Positions 1-7,631 of a DNA stretch of 64,000 nt are shown in pieces. The position numbers and the translations under genes are program-made. Source of the stretch: Advenella sp. FME57. GTDB taxonomy: Bacteria; Pseudomonadota; Gammaproteobacteria; Burkholderiales; Burkholderiaceae_B. The stretch lies in contig NZ_JABUXU010000019.1 of NCBI RefSeq assembly GCF_014897675.1, positions 34,818-98,817 of the forward strand, given 5' to 3'. Numbering within the stretch: position 1 is the stretch's first letter; each line of letters opens with the position of its first letter. The notes beneath the pieces are model-generated. The model made no database searches, was not told where the DNA came from, and worked only from the letters and a program-made list of their open reading frames with translations.

Positions 1-255
1 CCGTTGCAGCGTATTGCCTGGTGCACCGGTGGCGCCCAGGGCATGTTCGAAGAGGCGATTGCGCGCGGGGTGGATGTCTATCTGACCGGAGAGGCGTCGG
101 AACAGGTCTATCATCAGGCGATGGAATCGGGCGTGGCCTACATTGGCGCCGGCCATCATGCGACCGAGCGCTATGGTGTTCAGGCGCTGGGGCAGGCTGT
201 AGCAGCGCGCTTCGGCCTGGATGTAGAGTTCGTGGATCTGCCCAACCCCGTGTAG
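1..255 (+). CDS. NIF3-like dinuclear metal-centre protein, C-terminal part
   Basis: Only the last 84 codons lie in the window; the reading frame is open at the left edge, so the start is missing. The segment carries the C-terminal NIF3/YbgI (DUF34) features: a TGGAQ-type turn, an LTGE stretch, and a GHHATE motif whose His and Glu residues help bind the two metals in family structures. Full members are about 250 residues and form toroidal hexamers. Their biological role is poorly settled. The gene is convergent with mscL, and both end at a shared inverted repeat. Family assignment is secure; function is not. Confidence 0.85.
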   Translation, partial: PLQRIAWCTGGAQGMFEEAIARGVDVYLTGEASEQVYHQAMESGVAYIGAGHHATERYGVQALGQAVAARFGLDVEFVDLPNPV

Positions 256-371
256 CGCAGCGCGTCAGTGATGGCTGGGACACGCATATTCTCCGTGGTC
301 ACAGTGACAGATGCCGCCGTGCAGCTTGTCCATTTGCCTGCCATGGCAATCCGAATGAAATGCTGCCGGAT

Positions 372-413
372 AAAAAAACAACATCTGCGATTGATCACAG
401 ATGTTGTTTTTTT
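372..413. terminator. Bidirectional intrinsic terminator between NIF3-like gene and mscL
   Basis: A perfect 16-bp inverted repeat (372-387 with 398-413, 10-nt loop) begins with seven A and ends with seven T. It therefore gives a stem plus U-tract in either direction. It sits downstream of both convergent genes. Confidence 0.85.
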
Positions 414-481
414 ACTGCAGGTCTTGCCGTTAGGGTCAGGCCTCAGGACCCGAGGCCTGCGGTGACAATGAGCGTAGCAGG

Positions 482-937
482 TCAGACCGTAGGTTTCTGA
501 CGCAGCAGATCGCGGATCTCTTTGAGCAGGGCGACATCGGCCGGATCGGCGGCAGCTTCGGCCTCTTTTTCTCGTTCAAAGGTGGCGCGCGCTTTGGCAA
601 CGGCTTTGACCAGGCAGAAGACAACCAGTGCCAATAAGATGAAATTAAGGAAGATTGTGAGAAAATTGCCATAGCCCAGCAGGATGGCGCCGGCTTTGCT
701 CATGGCTTCGTAGGTGCGTGCTCCAGCATAGCCAGCAGGCTCGGATAAGACAATGAATTTATTGGCAAAATCAACAGACCCACCGAGGATGAAATTGATC
801 AAGGGCATGATGACGTCTTTCACTAAAGAGTCAATGATCTTTCCGAAAGCGGCGCCGATAATCACACCAACCGCCAGATCAATCATGTTGCCTTTGACTG
901 CAAACTCTTTGAACTCGTTTATAAAACCTTTACTCAT
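482..937 (-). CDS. mscL: Large-conductance mechanosensitive channel MscL
   Basis: Inner-membrane channel that opens under membrane tension and releases solutes on hypo-osmotic shock. The 151-residue product has the MscL layout: a short amphipathic N-terminus ([17 protein letters not shown]), TM1 with the glycine/alanine-rich [12 protein letters not shown] pore-lining segment, a periplasmic loop, TM2 at about 80-110, and a charged C-terminal helix rich in Glu/Ala/Lys. The start is supported by an AAAGGA ribosome site about 8 nt upstream. It is transcribed divergently from petA, and the two promoter regions overlap within about 120 bp. Confidence 0.97.
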   Translation of the reverse strand: MSKGFINEFKEFAVKGNMIDLAVGVIIGAAFGKIIDSLVKDVIMPLINFILGGSVDFANKFIVLSEPAGYAGARTYEAMSKAGAILLGYGNFLTIFLNFILLALVVFCLVKAVAKARATFEREKEAEAAADPADVALLKEIRDLLRQKPTV

Positions 938-989
938 GATTATGTCCTTTTTCCCACGCCCGGCACGGGCACCGGTATATAATAAACGG

Positions 990-1019
990 TTGCCAAATTA
1001 TGTACACATAAAATATAGT
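990..1019 (+). promoter_or_regulatory. Predicted sigma-70 promoter of petABC
   Basis: TTGCCA (990-995) and TATAGT (1014-1019) are separated by 18 nt, each matching consensus at 5 of 6 positions. Transcription would start near 1026, just before the petA ribosome site. An oppositely oriented candidate for mscL (TGTACA at 1001-1006, TATTAT at 979-984 on the minus strand) overlaps it. Confidence 0.5.
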
Positions 1020-1057
1020 AAATTTTAGTACCTTGAGTGTATCAACAAGGATGGATA

Positions 1058-1702
1058 ATGAGTCAGGATTCTATACAGCAGTATGATAATCAGGGGCCCG
1101 CTACGCCAGCGGTGCTTCCCTCTGATCCGCAAAGACGCTTCTGGCTGGGTACAGCCTGTGCGGTCGGTGGTGTGGCAGGAGTGGCAACGGCCGTTCCCTT
1201 TGTAGCATCAATGAACCCGTCCGATCGGGCCAAAGCAGCTGGTGCGCCAGTGGAAATCGCGTTGGGCGGCATTGCCCCAGGCGGCATGATCACCGCCGAA
1301 TGGCAGGGCAAGCCGGTGTGGGTCATCCGCCGTACGCAGGCCATGATTGACGGGCTGACCAAAAACGATTCGCACCTTGCCGATCCAAAGTCCGAGCGTC
1401 CTGACTACACCCCCGATTTTGCCAAGAACGAAGGCCGTTCACGCAAGCCGGAATGGTTTATTTGCGTTGGTATCTGCACACACCTGGGCTGTTCTCCTTC
1501 ACCCCGTTTCGCCATCGGCGGTTCCGAGGGTATGGGTGCCGACTGGGAAGGCGGCTTTCTTTGCCCTTGCCATGGTTCCCATTTTGATCTGGCCGGCCGG
1601 GTTTTCAAAAATCAGCCCGCGCCTGACAATCTTCTCATTCCCCCTTATTACTTTATCGACGATAACACCATTATGGTCGGTTTAGAAAAAGCGGAAGGCT
1701 GA
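1058..1702 (+). CDS. petA: Ubiquinol-cytochrome c reductase, Rieske iron-sulfur subunit
   Basis: Rieske 2Fe-2S subunit of the cytochrome bc1 complex (complex III), which accepts electrons from ubiquinol at the Qo site and passes them to cytochrome c1. With the ATG at 1058 (AAGGA 7 nt upstream, better than an in-frame GTG at 1037) the protein has 214 residues. It shows a twin-arginine signal anchor (RRFW at 26-29, then a hydrophobic helix to about 50) and both cluster motifs: C140-T-H142-L-G-C145 and C169-P-C171-H172. Family knowledge gives C140, H142, C169 and H172 as iron ligands and C145/C171 as the disulfide. It is first in the petABC operon. Confidence 0.97.
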   Translation: MSQDSIQQYDNQGPATPAVLPSDPQRRFWLGTACAVGGVAGVATAVPFVASMNPSDRAKAAGAPVEIALGGIAPGGMITAEWQGKPVWVIRRTQAMIDGLTKNDSHLADPKSERPDYTPDFAKNEGRSRKPEWFICVGICTHLGCSPSPRFAIGGSEGMGADWEGGFLCPCHGSHFDLAGRVFKNQPAPDNLLIPPYYFIDDNTIMVGLEKAEG

Positions 1703-1753
1703 TCCCAATGATCCGTCTGATCTCTTGCCTAGTTAGAAAAGGAGCCCTGTAAA

Positions 1754-3139
1754 ATGGCTGGCGAAAAAGTTGTCGAAACGACAGGATTGTTGGGTTGGGT
1801 TGATCGGCGTTTCCCACTGACAAGTCTGTGGAAAGCCCATCTGTCCGAGTATTACGCACCCAAAAACTTCAATTTCTGGTATTTTTTCGGATCACTGGCT
1901 CTGCTGGTTCTGGTTATCCAGATCGTGACCGGTATTTTCATGGTCATGCACTACAAACCCGATGCCGCCCTGGCGTTCACATCGGTGGAATACATCATGC
2001 GCGAAGTGCCGTATGGCTGGATCATCCGCTATATGCACTCTACCGGCGCTTCCATGTTCTTTGTGGTCGTGTATCTGCACATGTTGCGTGGCCTGTTCTA
2101 CGGCTCCTATCGTAAACCGCGCGAACTGGTCTGGATCTTCGGCGTGGCCATTTTCCTCTGTCTGATGGCGGAAGCCTTCTTCGGTTATCTGCTGCCATGG
2201 GGTCAAATGTCATTCTGGGGCGCCCAGGTGATTGTGAATCTGTTCTCCGCCATTCCTTATGTCGGTCCTGACCTGTCCATCTGGATTCGTGGCGACTTCG
2301 TCGTATCCGATGCCACACTCAACCGCTTCTTTGCTTTCCACGTGATTGCCATTCCGCTGGTGCTCATTGGTCTGGTCGCTGCCCACCTTATCGCCCTGCA
2401 TGAAGTTGGCTCGAACAACCCGGACGGCATTGAAATCAAAGAGAAGAAAGATGCCAGCGGTCGTCCGCTGGACGGCATTCCCTTTCATCCGTACTATTCC
2501 GTACACGATTTGATGGGCGTTGTCGGTTTTCTCATTGTTTTTGCCGCAATCATGTTCTTTGCGCCAACCATGGGTGGTTACTTCCTGGAAGCCAATAACT
2601 TCCTGCCGGCCGATGCATTCAAGACACCGCCGCATATTGCGCCTGTCTGGTATTTCACGCCGTTCTACTCCATGCTGCGTGCAACAACAGATGAATTTAC
2701 CTGGGTGCTGGTTGCCCTGGCGCTGATCTTTGCCGTAGGCCTGCTGTTTAGCAAAAATCTCAAGGGTGTCTGGAAAATCATTTTCCCGGTTATTCTGGTG
2801 CTGGTTGCGGTTGCCCTGCGTGTCTACGATGCGAAATTCTGGGGTGTGGTTATTATGGGTGGCACCGTGGTCATCCTGGGTTTCATGCCTTGGCTTGATC
2901 ATTCCCCGGTCAAATCAATCCGCTACCGTCCAGGCTGGCACAAGCTGGTGTATGCGGTATTCCTGATCAACTTCGTGATCCTGGGCATCATTGGTACGAA
3001 GGCGCCAGGTCCTGTCCTGAATATTATTTCTCAAGTGGGTACACTGATTTACCTGGTTTTCTTCCTGTTCATGCCAATCTGGAGCCGGCTGGGCACGTTC
3101 AAGAAAGTCCCTGATCGTGTGACCTTCCATCCCCACTAA
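1754..3139 (+). CDS. petB: Ubiquinol-cytochrome c reductase, cytochrome b subunit
   Basis: Membrane diheme cytochrome b that carries the Qo and Qi quinone sites. The 461-residue protein has the expected multi-helix topology. Heme-binding histidines are visible in the segment starting HSTGASMFFVVVYLH and in the HVIAIPLV...AAH segment. The Qo-site motif, PEWY in mitochondria and many alphaproteobacteria, reads PVWY here, a variant I recall from beta/gamma lineages. A GGAG ribosome site precedes the ATG. It lies 51 nt after petA and 22 nt before the petC start, so one transcript is likely. Confidence 0.97.
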   Translation: MAGEKVVETTGLLGWVDRRFPLTSLWKAHLSEYYAPKNFNFWYFFGSLALLVLVIQIVTGIFMVMHYKPDAALAFTSVEYIMREVPYGWIIRYMHSTGASMFFVVVYLHMLRGLFYGSYRKPRELVWIFGVAIFLCLMAEAFFGYLLPWGQMSFWGAQVIVNLFSAIPYVGPDLSIWIRGDFVVSDATLNRFFAFHVIAIPLVLIGLVAAHLIALHEVGSNNPDGIEIKEKKDASGRPLDGIPFHPYYSVHDLMGVVGFLIVFAAIMFFAPTMGGYFLEANNFLPADAFKTPPHIAPVWYFTPFYSMLRATTDEFTWVLVALALIFAVGLLFSKNLKGVWKIIFPVILVLVAVALRVYDAKFWGVVIMGGTVVILGFMPWLDHSPVKSIRYRPGWHKLVYAVFLINFVILGIIGTKAPGPVLNIISQVGTLIYLVFFLFMPIWSRLGTFKKVPDRVTFHPH

Positions 3140-3161
3140 GTTGAAAAATACAGGAATGAAC

Positions 3162-4013
3162 ATGTTTAAAAAGTTAATAGGCGCATTGTTATTGGTCGTC
3201 ACTTTTGCCACTCCTGTCCTGGCCGCCGAAGGCGGCATGGAGTGGGATCGTGCCCCCAACCGTGTCAATCATCTGCCTTCTTTGCAAAATGGCGCGAAGC
3301 TTTTCGTCAACTACTGTCTGAATTGTCACAGTGCCAATGCCATGCGCTACAACAAGCTCACGGAACTTGGCCTGACCGAAGAGCAGATCAAGGAAAACTT
3401 GCTGTTTACCGGCGATAAGGTCGGTGAACTCATGCACGTTGCCATGAGCCCGGCTGACGCCAAAGCCTGGTTTGGTGCAGCTCCGCCTGACCTGTCGGTC
3501 ATGGCGCGCGCCAAGGCTGCCAATATGGGCCAGGACGGTACTGACTACATCTACACCTACCTGCGTACGTTCTACCGCGATGCGTCCCGTCCTTTGGGCT
3601 GGAACAACCTGCTGTTCCCGAACGTAGGTATGCCGCATGCCATGTGGAACCTGCAAGGGCCGCGCGAACTGGAAACTGTCGACATCCATCCTGTGGAAAA
3701 AGACGGCAAGCAGGAATGGCGCAAGATCATCACGAAAGTGGACTCCGAAGGCTTCAAGTCTGTCGTGAGCGACGAGCCCCTGCCTGAGTATCATGGCAGT
3801 GCATCGTCACACTCGACACTGAAGTATCTGGATCCATCCAAACAGGCGCAGTTTGATAACGACGTTGCTGACCTGACCGCATTTCTGGGCTGGATGTCCG
3901 AGCCGGAACAACTGCTGCGCAAGAAGGTGGGCGTATGGGTGCTGTTGTTCCTCGGACTGTTCTTTATCGTTGTCTGGAGGCTGAACGCGTCTTACTGGAA
4001 ACACGTTAAGTAA
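3162..4013 (+). CDS. petC: Ubiquinol-cytochrome c reductase, cytochrome c1 subunit
   Basis: Cytochrome c1 takes electrons from the Rieske protein and reduces soluble cytochrome c. The ATG at 3162 fits the AGGAA ribosome site; in-frame TTG 3141 and ATG 3156 fit less well. The 284-residue product has a signal peptide ending at VLA-AEGG, one C52-LN-C55-H56 heme-attachment motif, a GMPHAMW stretch probably supplying the axial Met, and a C-terminal membrane anchor over about the last 28 residues. It completes the bc1 operon and is followed by a strong terminator at 4086-4116. Confidence 0.96.
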   Translation: MFKKLIGALLLVVTFATPVLAAEGGMEWDRAPNRVNHLPSLQNGAKLFVNYCLNCHSANAMRYNKLTELGLTEEQIKENLLFTGDKVGELMHVAMSPADAKAWFGAAPPDLSVMARAKAANMGQDGTDYIYTYLRTFYRDASRPLGWNNLLFPNVGMPHAMWNLQGPRELETVDIHPVEKDGKQEWRKIITKVDSEGFKSVVSDEPLPEYHGSASSHSTLKYLDPSKQAQFDNDVADLTAFLGWMSEPEQLLRKKVGVWVLLFLGLFFIVVWRLNASYWKHVK

Positions 4014-4085
4014 GCGTTGTCGGTGGCAGTCGGGGGGAGTGCAAAACCCTCCCTTTGTTGCCGATGTCAGAACCACTGTGATTCG

Positions 4086-4136
4086 GGTCAGTGCTTGTTG
4101 TATGATGGCACTGACCTTTTCTTTTTTTTATTTTTT
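4086..4136 (+). terminator. Intrinsic terminator after petABC / upstream of sspA
   Basis: GGTCAGTGC (4086-4094) pairs perfectly with GCACTGACC (4108-4116) across a 13-nt loop, followed by a T-rich run to about 4136. It ends only 18 nt before the sspA start. sspA must therefore use a promoter inside this short stretch, or readthrough of the hairpin sets its expression. Confidence 0.8.
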
Positions 4137-4153
4137 GCGGGAGACTGCACACC

Positions 4154-4765
4154 ATGATGGTGCTATATTCTGGAACCACGTGTCCATTTTCTCAACGCTG
4201 CCGTTTCGTCCTGTACGAAAAAGGCATGGACTTTGAGGTTCGTGATATTGACCTGTTCAACAAGCCCGAGGATATCTCGGTCATGAACCCCTACGGTCGC
4301 GTGCCCATCCTGGTAGAGCGCGACCTGATTCTGTACGAATCCAATATTATCAATGAGTACATTGACGAGCGTTTTCCGCATCCTCAACTGATGCCTGCTG
4401 ACCCGGTCATGCGCGCGCGTACCCGCTTGTTCCTGCATAATTTTGAAAAAGAGCTGTTTGTTCACGTTGGGGTGCTGGAAGATCGTTCTGCCCGTTCCGA
4501 CGAGAAGAAGCTGGAAAATGCCCGCCGCATGATCCGCGACCGTCTGTCTCAGTTAGCGCCATTGCTGATCAAAAATCGCTACATGCTGGGTGAAGAGTTC
4601 TCCATGCTGGATGTGACCATGGCGCCGCTGCTGTGGCGTCTGGACCATTACGGTATCGAGTTGCCCAAAAATGCAGCGCCGATCCAGAAATACGCTGAGC
4701 GGATTTTCTCGCGCCCGGCATATATCGAGGCCTTGACGCCGTCAGAAAAGGTAATGCGTCGCTGA
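4154..4765 (+). CDS. sspA: Stringent starvation protein A (GST-fold)
   Basis: SspA is an RNA-polymerase-associated protein with a glutathione-S-transferase fold; in E. coli it is a transcriptional co-regulator in stationary phase and acid stress. The 203-residue product has a thioredoxin-like N-terminal domain starting MMVLYSGTTCPFSQRC, the cis-proline segment GRVPILVERD, an ESNIINEYI motif, and an all-helical C-terminal domain with the GST N-capping motif near FSMLDVTMAPLLWR. sspB follows after 45 nt, the usual pairing. SspA proteins are generally not active as transferases. Confidence 0.93.
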   Translation: MMVLYSGTTCPFSQRCRFVLYEKGMDFEVRDIDLFNKPEDISVMNPYGRVPILVERDLILYESNIINEYIDERFPHPQLMPADPVMRARTRLFLHNFEKELFVHVGVLEDRSARSDEKKLENARRMIRDRLSQLAPLLIKNRYMLGEEFSMLDVTMAPLLWRLDHYGIELPKNAAPIQKYAERIFSRPAYIEALTPSEKVMRR

Positions 4766-4810
4766 TCCATTCCGGGACAGTTAACACAGCCGCAGACAAA
4801 AGGAAAGTGA

Positions 4811-5236
4811 ATGGAAAAACCATCTACCAAACCATATCTGTTGCGTGCCTGGCATGAGTGGTGTACCGATGCCGGCTACACCCCTCATCTGGTGGTCCAT
4901 GTCGATGCGGCCTGCCAGGTACCCAGGGAGTTTATCCGTGATGAACGCATTACTTTGAATGTGGGCGCCATGGCAACCAATCGCCTGATCATGGGCAATG
5001 ACTGGATCGAGTTTCAGGCAAGATTTGGCGGGTCTTCGCGGCAAATTTCCGTCCCCGTGGCGCGCGTCGAAGCGATTTATGCACGCGAGACACAGGAAGG
5101 GATGCAGTTCGAGGTCGAAGAGTACGATTTGACCGACATGGGTTCCGATGCGCATGATCCGTCATCGCCAGACGACGATCCTCCACCGTCGCCCACACCG
5201 AAAGAAAAGGCGCCCTGGCTTAAGGTAGTCAAGTAA
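4811..5236 (+). CDS. sspB: ClpXP protease specificity-enhancing factor SspB
   Basis: Adaptor that binds ssrA-tagged peptides released from stalled ribosomes and delivers them to ClpXP. The 141-residue product has the SspB pattern: a folded domain over about residues 1-110 (YLLRAWHEWC near the start, then a substrate-groove segment with ITLNVGAMATNRL), an acidic/proline-rich flexible linker, and a short basic C-terminal tail (PWLKVVK). The tail matches the ClpX-docking peptide known in E. coli SspB. AAAGGAAA precedes the ATG. It is co-directional with sspA. Confidence 0.95.
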   Translation: MEKPSTKPYLLRAWHEWCTDAGYTPHLVVHVDAACQVPREFIRDERITLNVGAMATNRLIMGNDWIEFQARFGGSSRQISVPVARVEAIYARETQEGMQFEVEEYDLTDMGSDAHDPSSPDDDPPPSPTPKEKAPWLKVVK

Positions 5237-5382
5237 TCAGGTCGCCCTGGTCGGCAGTGGCCAGTGCTGGCGCCATGCCATGGCCAGGCCCGTGCAAACT
5301 GTGCAGGCAACGGTCCGGATGGCGTTTTTGCAGCTAAAACAAGACATGAATGTGACTTTTTTGACCCTGTATGTCGTAAAAC

Positions 5383-5412
5383 TGGACTTTTCCCGCCAGC
5401 TTCACATATAAT
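5383..5412 (+). promoter_or_regulatory. Predicted promoter of tRNA-Thr
   Basis: TGGACT (5383-5388) and a perfect TATAAT (5407-5412) are 18 nt apart, placing the start about 10 nt before the mature tRNA 5' end. Confidence 0.55.
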
Positions 5413-5421
5413 CTTTCTTTC

Positions 5422-5497
5422 GCCGGTTTAGCTCAGTTGGTAGAGCAGCTGATTTGTAATCAGAAGGTCGAGGGTTCAACTCCTTTAACCGGCACCA
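5422..5497 (+). tRNA. tRNA-Thr (anticodon TGT)
   Basis: 76 nt including an encoded CCA. The acceptor stem GCCGGTT/AACCGGC pairs perfectly over 7 bp. The D arm contains TAGCTCAGTTGGTAGAGCA. The anticodon loop TTTGTAA gives TGT, which reads ACA and, with wobble, other Thr codons. The T arm has the TTCAACT loop, with two G-T pairs in its stem. It stands alone between sspB and the minus-strand adenosyltransferase gene. Confidence 0.95.
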
Positions 5498-5508
5498 GAA
5501 TTTCAAAC

Positions 5509-5558
5509 GCCCCGTCTTCAGTCATGCCCTTGGTATGTTGATTGCGGGGCTTTTGTTT
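5509..5558 (+). terminator. Possible terminator after tRNA-Thr
   Basis: GCCCCG (5509-5514) can pair with CGGGGC (5545-5550), followed by TTTTGTTTT. The 30-nt loop is long, so support is moderate. Confidence 0.45.
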
Positions 5559-5587
5559 TGGCCAGCCAAAAATGGGTGCTTTGTGGG

Positions 5588-6148
5588 CTAAGGTTTTATT
5601 TTATCGGCGGCCTGCCAGAAGATATCGCTTCGTCCTGCACACTGATTCAGAACCCGGGCGATCACGAACAGGCAATCGGATAGCCGGTTCAGATAATGTC
5701 GGGCCGCGTCGCTGACAGGTTCGGCAGCATTGACGGCGACCACGCTGCGTTCGGCGCGCCGACAGACGCTGCGGCATACATGTGCCTGCGCAGCCGCCAC
5801 GCAGCCGCCGGGCAGGATGAATTCGCGCAATGGGGGTAGGGTCGTATGATACGTTTGCACCGCCTGCTCCAGCATCGTGACGTGATCTTCGGCCAGCGCG
5901 GTATAGCCCGGCACGCTAAGCTCTGCGCCCAGATCAAACAGTCGGTGCTGCACCTGTTGCAGCAATTGGATAATGTCTTGCTGCAGGGACGGTTCAGCCA
6001 GGAGCAGCCCAAGCTGGCTGTTGAGTTCGTCTACATCGCCGATAGCCTGAATGCGGATACTGTTTTTGGAGATACGCGAACCGTCACCCAGGCCGGTGGT
6101 GCCATCGTCGCCGGTTTTAGTAATGATTGAAGTTAGTCGGTCGTTCAT
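5588..6148 (-). CDS. Cob(I)alamin adenosyltransferase, PduO type
   Basis: Transfers the 5'-deoxyadenosyl group of ATP to reduced corrinoid, making adenosylcobalamin. The 186-residue protein has the PduO/MMAB signature: an N-terminal ATP-binding segment with TKTGDDGTTGLGDGSR (about 10-25), the central ILPGG then AHVCRSVCRRAER block (about 112-134), and YLNRLSDCLFVIAR near the C-terminus. It is unlike CobA/BtuR, which has a P-loop. No cobalamin synthesis genes are nearby. It lies 48 nt downstream of the higA-like gene on the same strand, so co-transcription is possible but no functional link is seen. Confidence 0.92.
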   Translation of the reverse strand: MNDRLTSIITKTGDDGTTGLGDGSRISKNSIRIQAIGDVDELNSQLGLLLAEPSLQQDIIQLLQQVQHRLFDLGAELSVPGYTALAEDHVTMLEQAVQTYHTTLPPLREFILPGGCVAAAQAHVCRSVCRRAERSVVAVNAAEPVSDAARHYLNRLSDCLFVIARVLNQCAGRSDIFWQAADKIKP

Positions 6149-6196
6149 GGTGCTCAGAAGCTCCTTTTGATTAGTGAAGACACATTGCCTATATCC

Positions 6197-6442
6197 TTAT
6201 CGCGCAACCTGGGGCAGTTCGTAGTTCATCTGCAGCTGCATCCACAATTGCGCTGTGCCTGCGCCGGCTTTTTCCAGACGCGCCGCCATATCAGGACTCA
6301 CGCCATGATGGCCGTTGAGCAGCCGCGATAACGTTAATCGGGACACGCCAAGCCGGGCGGCCGCCTCGGTGATATCCAGGCCTGAAGGTTCGATGACATC
6401 TGTTCGAATCAACTGGCCTGGATGAGGGTGTTTTTTCATCAT
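6197..6442 (-). CDS. higA: HigA-family antitoxin (XRE helix-turn-helix), toxin partner broken
   Basis: 81-residue HigA-type addiction-module antidote. The N-terminal HPGQLIRTDVIEPSGL segment, the helix-turn-helix ITEAAARLGVSRLTLSRLLNG (about 24-44) and the tail GTAQLWMQLQMNYEL are typical of the family. HigA binds and neutralises the RelE-like mRNA interferase HigB and represses its own operon. As in other hig loci, the toxin would be encoded just upstream; the matching sequence is there (6456-6734) but has an internal stop. The antitoxin therefore looks orphaned. An AAAGGGA site precedes the ATG. Confidence 0.88.
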   Translation of the reverse strand: MMKKHPHPGQLIRTDVIEPSGLDITEAAARLGVSRLTLSRLLNGHHGVSPDMAARLEKAGAGTAQLWMQLQMNYELPQVAR

Positions 6443-6455
6443 AAAGAATCCCTTT

Positions 6456-6734
6456 TCAGTGGTAATCCACAGAATTGATCAGCTGCACATCAGTCCCAAT
6501 AAATCGGAAGATAACGCGCCAGTTTGCGCTAACGGTGATCGCAAAATAGCTCTGCCATTGGCTTTAGAATGGATGTAGTCTCAGTCCTGGCAGGCTCAGA
6601 CATTGTGGCGAATCTGCTGCATCACGGTAAGCCAGCAACGGATGCGGCCTGTTCGTGTGAGAAGCCAGCGCTTCTTTGGCGGAGCCTGTTTTGTACAGGA
6701 TTTGCCGTCCTTTATGTTTGAATAAGACGAACAT
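6456..6734 (-). pseudogene. higB: HigB-like mRNA interferase toxin gene with in-frame stop
   Basis: Reading the minus strand from ATG 6734 gives 93 codons similar to HigB/RelE toxins: an N-terminal LFKHKGRQILYKTG segment, LSLPGLRLHPF in the middle, then a TAA at codon 57. The same frame continues with YFAITVSANWRVIFRF and ends in VDYH just before higA. HigB homologues read through here as LHPLKG...ISVSGNWRITF..., so the TAA looks like a single nonsense change at a Lys-like position in an otherwise intact gene. The gap to higA is 13 nt. A sequencing error is possible but would have to create this exact substitution. Confidence 0.8.
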
Positions 6735-6983
6735 GTGGGTTTACGAAGATATTTTTATTGTGTCGTAATCATAATCACGGCACAAGTTTCAGAACCAACA
6801 AGTTTGGCGTATATTATGCAGTTATGCAATTGGGAAATTTTGCCCTGTCGTGGATCTGTATTGCGATGCAGGCTAAGTGCCTCGCAGCCTGAAGCGCCAT
6901 GTAACGACTGAAACGTACCCTTTTCGTCGGACACGGTCTTTTGCCCTAAAATGAAGGTTGAAATGCAAACACCGGAGATGCGC

Positions 6984-7277
6984 ATGAAAAAGTCAATTGC
7001 AACTGTGATGTTGGGGCTGGCCGCAGCCATGGCTGTCACCAGCGTCGCTCACGCCCAGGAAACGGGGCGAGGCAGCGGAGAAGTGCGCCGCATTCAACCT
7101 GAACAGGGCAAGATTGCCATCAAGCAGGACGCCATCAGCGATCTGAAGTTGCCGGCCATGACGCTGTCCTACAAGATCGATGCCGCGCTGCTCAAGGATA
7201 TCAAGCCTGGTGATTCGGTCAGTTTTACTGCCGAACGGGTCGGCAAGGACTACGTCATCAAGGAAATCAGCAACTAG
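6984..7277 (+). CDS. Periplasmic CusF-like copper-binding-domain protein, ligands altered
   Basis: About 97 residues from the ATG at 6984 (CGGAG 6 nt upstream). A signal peptide is evident (MKKSIATVMLGLAAAMAVTS, cleavage after AHA). The mature part follows the CusF-like (PF11604) pattern: GEVRRIQPEQGKIAIKQD, LPAMTLSY, then a DIKPGDSVSF strand. In E. coli CusF, Cu(I)/Ag(I) is bound by His36, Met47 and Met49 with Trp44 stacking. Here the aligned places appear to hold Asp/Gln, Met, Leu and Leu, so canonical Cu(I) binding is doubtful. It stands alone, without cus/cop genes nearby. Confidence 0.8.
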   Translation: MKKSIATVMLGLAAAMAVTSVAHAQETGRGSGEVRRIQPEQGKIAIKQDAISDLKLPAMTLSYKIDAALLKDIKPGDSVSFTAERVGKDYVIKEISN

Positions 7278-7560
7278 CCTGAAGACCTTGCCGGGGGCGT
7301 TGGTCGTGGCAATGGCTCGTTGTACGCCAGTGCAGTATCCAGACAGACGCCGCAGTTTAAAGCGGTGCAGGCAGCGCAGGGCAGGCACAGAAGAGCGAAA
7401 GTGCTTTGGGTGTGAGCGCGTGTGCTTGTGCCCGCAGACCCCGGTAAAATCCTCTATCGGCGTATTCTGCAATAACCACCCTGTTCATTTTCCAGTCTGC
7501 CGCGAGTCCTGCGTGATGTGCAGATCATCGGGCCAATGTACGCGAGCCAGTGGCTGATGC
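7278..7560. other. Gap between CusF-like gene and hslU terminator
   Basis: About 280 bp with no ORF that resembles a known family and no clear terminator for the plus-strand gene. I see nothing supportable in it. Confidence 0.5.
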
Positions 7561-7600
7561 AAAAAAAGGTGCAGGACTCATATGAGTGCCTGCACCTTTT
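7561..7600. terminator. Intrinsic terminator of hslVU (bidirectional form)
   Basis: A stem with AAAAGGTGCAGG on one side and CCTGCACCTTTT on the other encloses the palindrome ACTCATATGAGT, with a single bulged G. Runs of A and T lie at both ends. It sits 32 nt past the hslU stop on the minus strand and could also stop plus-strand transcripts. Confidence 0.85.
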
Positions 7601-7631
7601 CGTTTTCAGCCGTATTGCCGACTGCAATTGC

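Noticed and set aside
2210..2902. 230-codon minus-strand ORF inside petB
   Set aside because: Antisense of a conserved membrane protein with no motif of its own; composition follows petB codon positions.
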